Origin: an uncultured Sphingopyxis sp.
Lineage (GTDB): Bacteria > Pseudomonadota > Alphaproteobacteria > Sphingomonadales > Sphingomonadaceae
Length of the DNA: 64,000 nt
Direction: 5' to 3'
NCBI RefSeq assembly: GCF_900078365.1
Contig: NZ_LT598653.1
Span: forward strand, 1,240,001 to 1,304,000
The notes below the pieces were generated by a model. That model was not told the origin of the DNA. It searched no databases and saw only the letters and a program-made list of their open reading frames with translations. The translations under genes were made by a program, and so were the position numbers. Below are positions 63,418-64,000 of the stretch, one piece after another. The stretch's first letter is position 1, and every line of letters begins with the position of its first letter.

Positions 63418-63831
63418 TCACCCGGCCGGGGTGGTGAGCGGCTTGTCGCCGGAATCGACGACGAAGATCGCGAGTAGCTTCGCGGGCTCGGTCGTGCTTG
63501 CATTGCGGCTGATCCGATGCCGGGCGCCCGGTGCCTCGTACCAGCTCTCGCCGGCCGTGTAGATGCGGGGCGCTTCGTCGTTCACCTGCGACTCGATCGC
63601 GCCGGCAAGGACATAGGCGTAGATGAAGGCGGACGGGGCATGCGTGTGCGAGGGCGAAGCGGCGCCGGGCGCATAGTCGACTTCGACAACGACGAGCGAC
63701 TTGCCCGGGACGTTCGTGATCGCCTGGTCGAATTTGGGCGCGACGGTTTCGGCCTGGCTTTCATGCGCGGCCGCCGGGGCGCAAAGCGCCAGGGCCGCGA
63801 GCGCGGCGGCGGCTGAAATCGAAAGCTTCAT
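63418..63831 (-). CDS. Exported cupin-domain protein
   Basis: A 137-residue protein with a signal peptide ('KLSISAAAALAALALCAPAA', cleavage near AHE) and a cupin motif 'GAASPSHTHAPSAFIYAYVL' with metal-binding His, plus 'GESWYEAPGARHRISRN'. It is probably periplasmic with unknown function; such cupins are often found with AhpD-like and AraC genes in proteobacteria. ATG 63831 has an AGGAGA site. It is divergent from the partial regulator at 63916. Confidence 0.88.
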   Translation of the reverse strand: MKLSISAAAALAALALCAPAAAHESQAETVAPKFDQAITNVPGKSLVVVEVDYAPGAASPSHTHAPSAFIYAYVLAGAIESQVNDEAPRIYTAGESWYEAPGARHRISRNASTTEPAKLLAIFVVDSGDKPLTTPAG

Positions 63832-63915
63832 GCGATTCTCCTTTCTCCCGAAGATGGCAGCTCATGGTTCAGAGAAAAGTGCCAAGAAGCTCAAAAAATC
63901 ATGTACCACGGCGCC

Positions 63916-64000
63916 ATGAGCGTGCCGCTGGAACTGACCCTCGACCGAACCGCAGGACTGTCGCTGGCCGACCAGATTCGAAGCGGGGTGGCGACCGCCA
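63916..64000 (+). CDS. 5' end of a GntR/MocR-like regulator (truncated by window edge)
   Basis: The 28 visible codons read 'MSVPLELTLDRTAGLSLADQ' then 'IRSGVATA', the typical start of MocR-type GntR-aminotransferase fusion regulators ('PLxLxLDRxxGxxLxxQI'). An in-frame ATG at 63901 is an alternative start. It diverges from the cupin gene and may control it. Only the N-terminal end is visible. Confidence 0.55.
   Translation, partial: MSVPLELTLDRTAGLSLADQIRSGVATA

Noticed and set aside
1..64000. CRISPR arrays, rRNA genes, riboswitches
   Set aside because: I saw no regularly spaced direct repeats with unique spacers, no rRNA and no recognisable riboswitch structure.

Overview
The window is chromosomal DNA of a high-GC alphaproteobacterium, most likely a sphingomonad (Sphingopyxis or a near relative). 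The reasons are the overall GC and codon bias, the adjacent gatCAB genes, several small protein families I know mainly from Sphingomonadales (DUF6771, DUF6961, a Pro-rich 65-residue protein), a FecI/FecR/TonB-receptor trio, and copies of the 'CGTCATCCC(G/C)GCGAA' type of intergenic inverted repeat. No species can be named from this sequence alone.

Layout. (1) 1-11.8 kb is housekeeping sequence: gatC-gatA-gatB, two amidohydrolases, tRNA-Leu(UAG), trigger factor with a long His/Lys-Ala tail, an AlkA-type glycosylase, a ferredoxin, RlmB and tRNA-Tyr(GUA). (2) 11.7-13.3 kb: a P4-type tyrosine recombinase sits directly behind tRNA-Tyr. (3) 13.5-19.5 kb: an ECF sigma factor, FecR, a TonB receptor of mosaic composition and a PF10118-type protein. 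(4) 19.5-25.4 kb: luxR, luxI and phyH are followed by a DUF6499/DUF2285 gene split by a +1 frameshift, an XRE repressor divergent from a small DUF2285 protein, an AlpA-like excisionase, a TraF-type peptidase and a lytic transglycosylase. The order strongly resembles the quorum-sensing excision circuit (TraR/TraI, FseA, QseC/QseM, RdfS, TraF) known from ICEMlSymR7A of Mesorhizobium, but the relaxase and mating-pair genes are absent. (5) 25.4-27.9 kb: a reverse transcriptase lacking its N-terminus, next to an IS21-family remnant. (6) 27.9-36.4 kb: a three-gene operon (MBL-fold protein, DUF2235 hydrolase, protein with a nuclease-like C-terminus) that looks like a candidate defence or effector module, behind radC and a winged-helix gene, followed by a membrane-anchored LuxR-HTH protein, small genes and a paralogous winged-helix gene. 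(7) 37-39.7 kb: a GlxA-type regulator divergent from two tandem HD-domain enzymes. (8) 39.8-61.8 kb: a dense stress and redox cluster: cytochrome P460, Dps, DUF2171, CorA, a GNAT protein, a Kef-type antiporter, MsrA/MsrB, cytochrome c, a ferritin-like protein, an ECF sigma factor, a hydrolase-OsmC fusion, a sulfite-oxidase-like protein with its reductase, two GSTs, peroxiredoxin-like proteins, EgtB/EgtD, a GreA/B-like protein and an RraA-like protein. (9) 61.8-64 kb: an AraC regulator, an AhpD-like protein, an exported cupin and the start of a MocR/GntR-like regulator.

The two most interesting systems are the following. First, eleven intergenic or start-proximal sites in region 8 share TGTAAC(C/G)-N15/16-CG(T/A/G)(G/T), each correctly oriented toward a gene (ten match well, one is weaker). 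This is a probable regulon of the σF-like ECF factor encoded in the middle of the cluster, and it would place ergothioneine synthesis, ferritin, P460, a K+/H+ antiporter and many DUF genes under one sigma factor. Second, the quorum-sensing conjugation module of region 4 has a recognisable TTT-C +1 slip site, tandem operators, and a perfect 36-bp palindrome covering the luxI ribosome-binding site.
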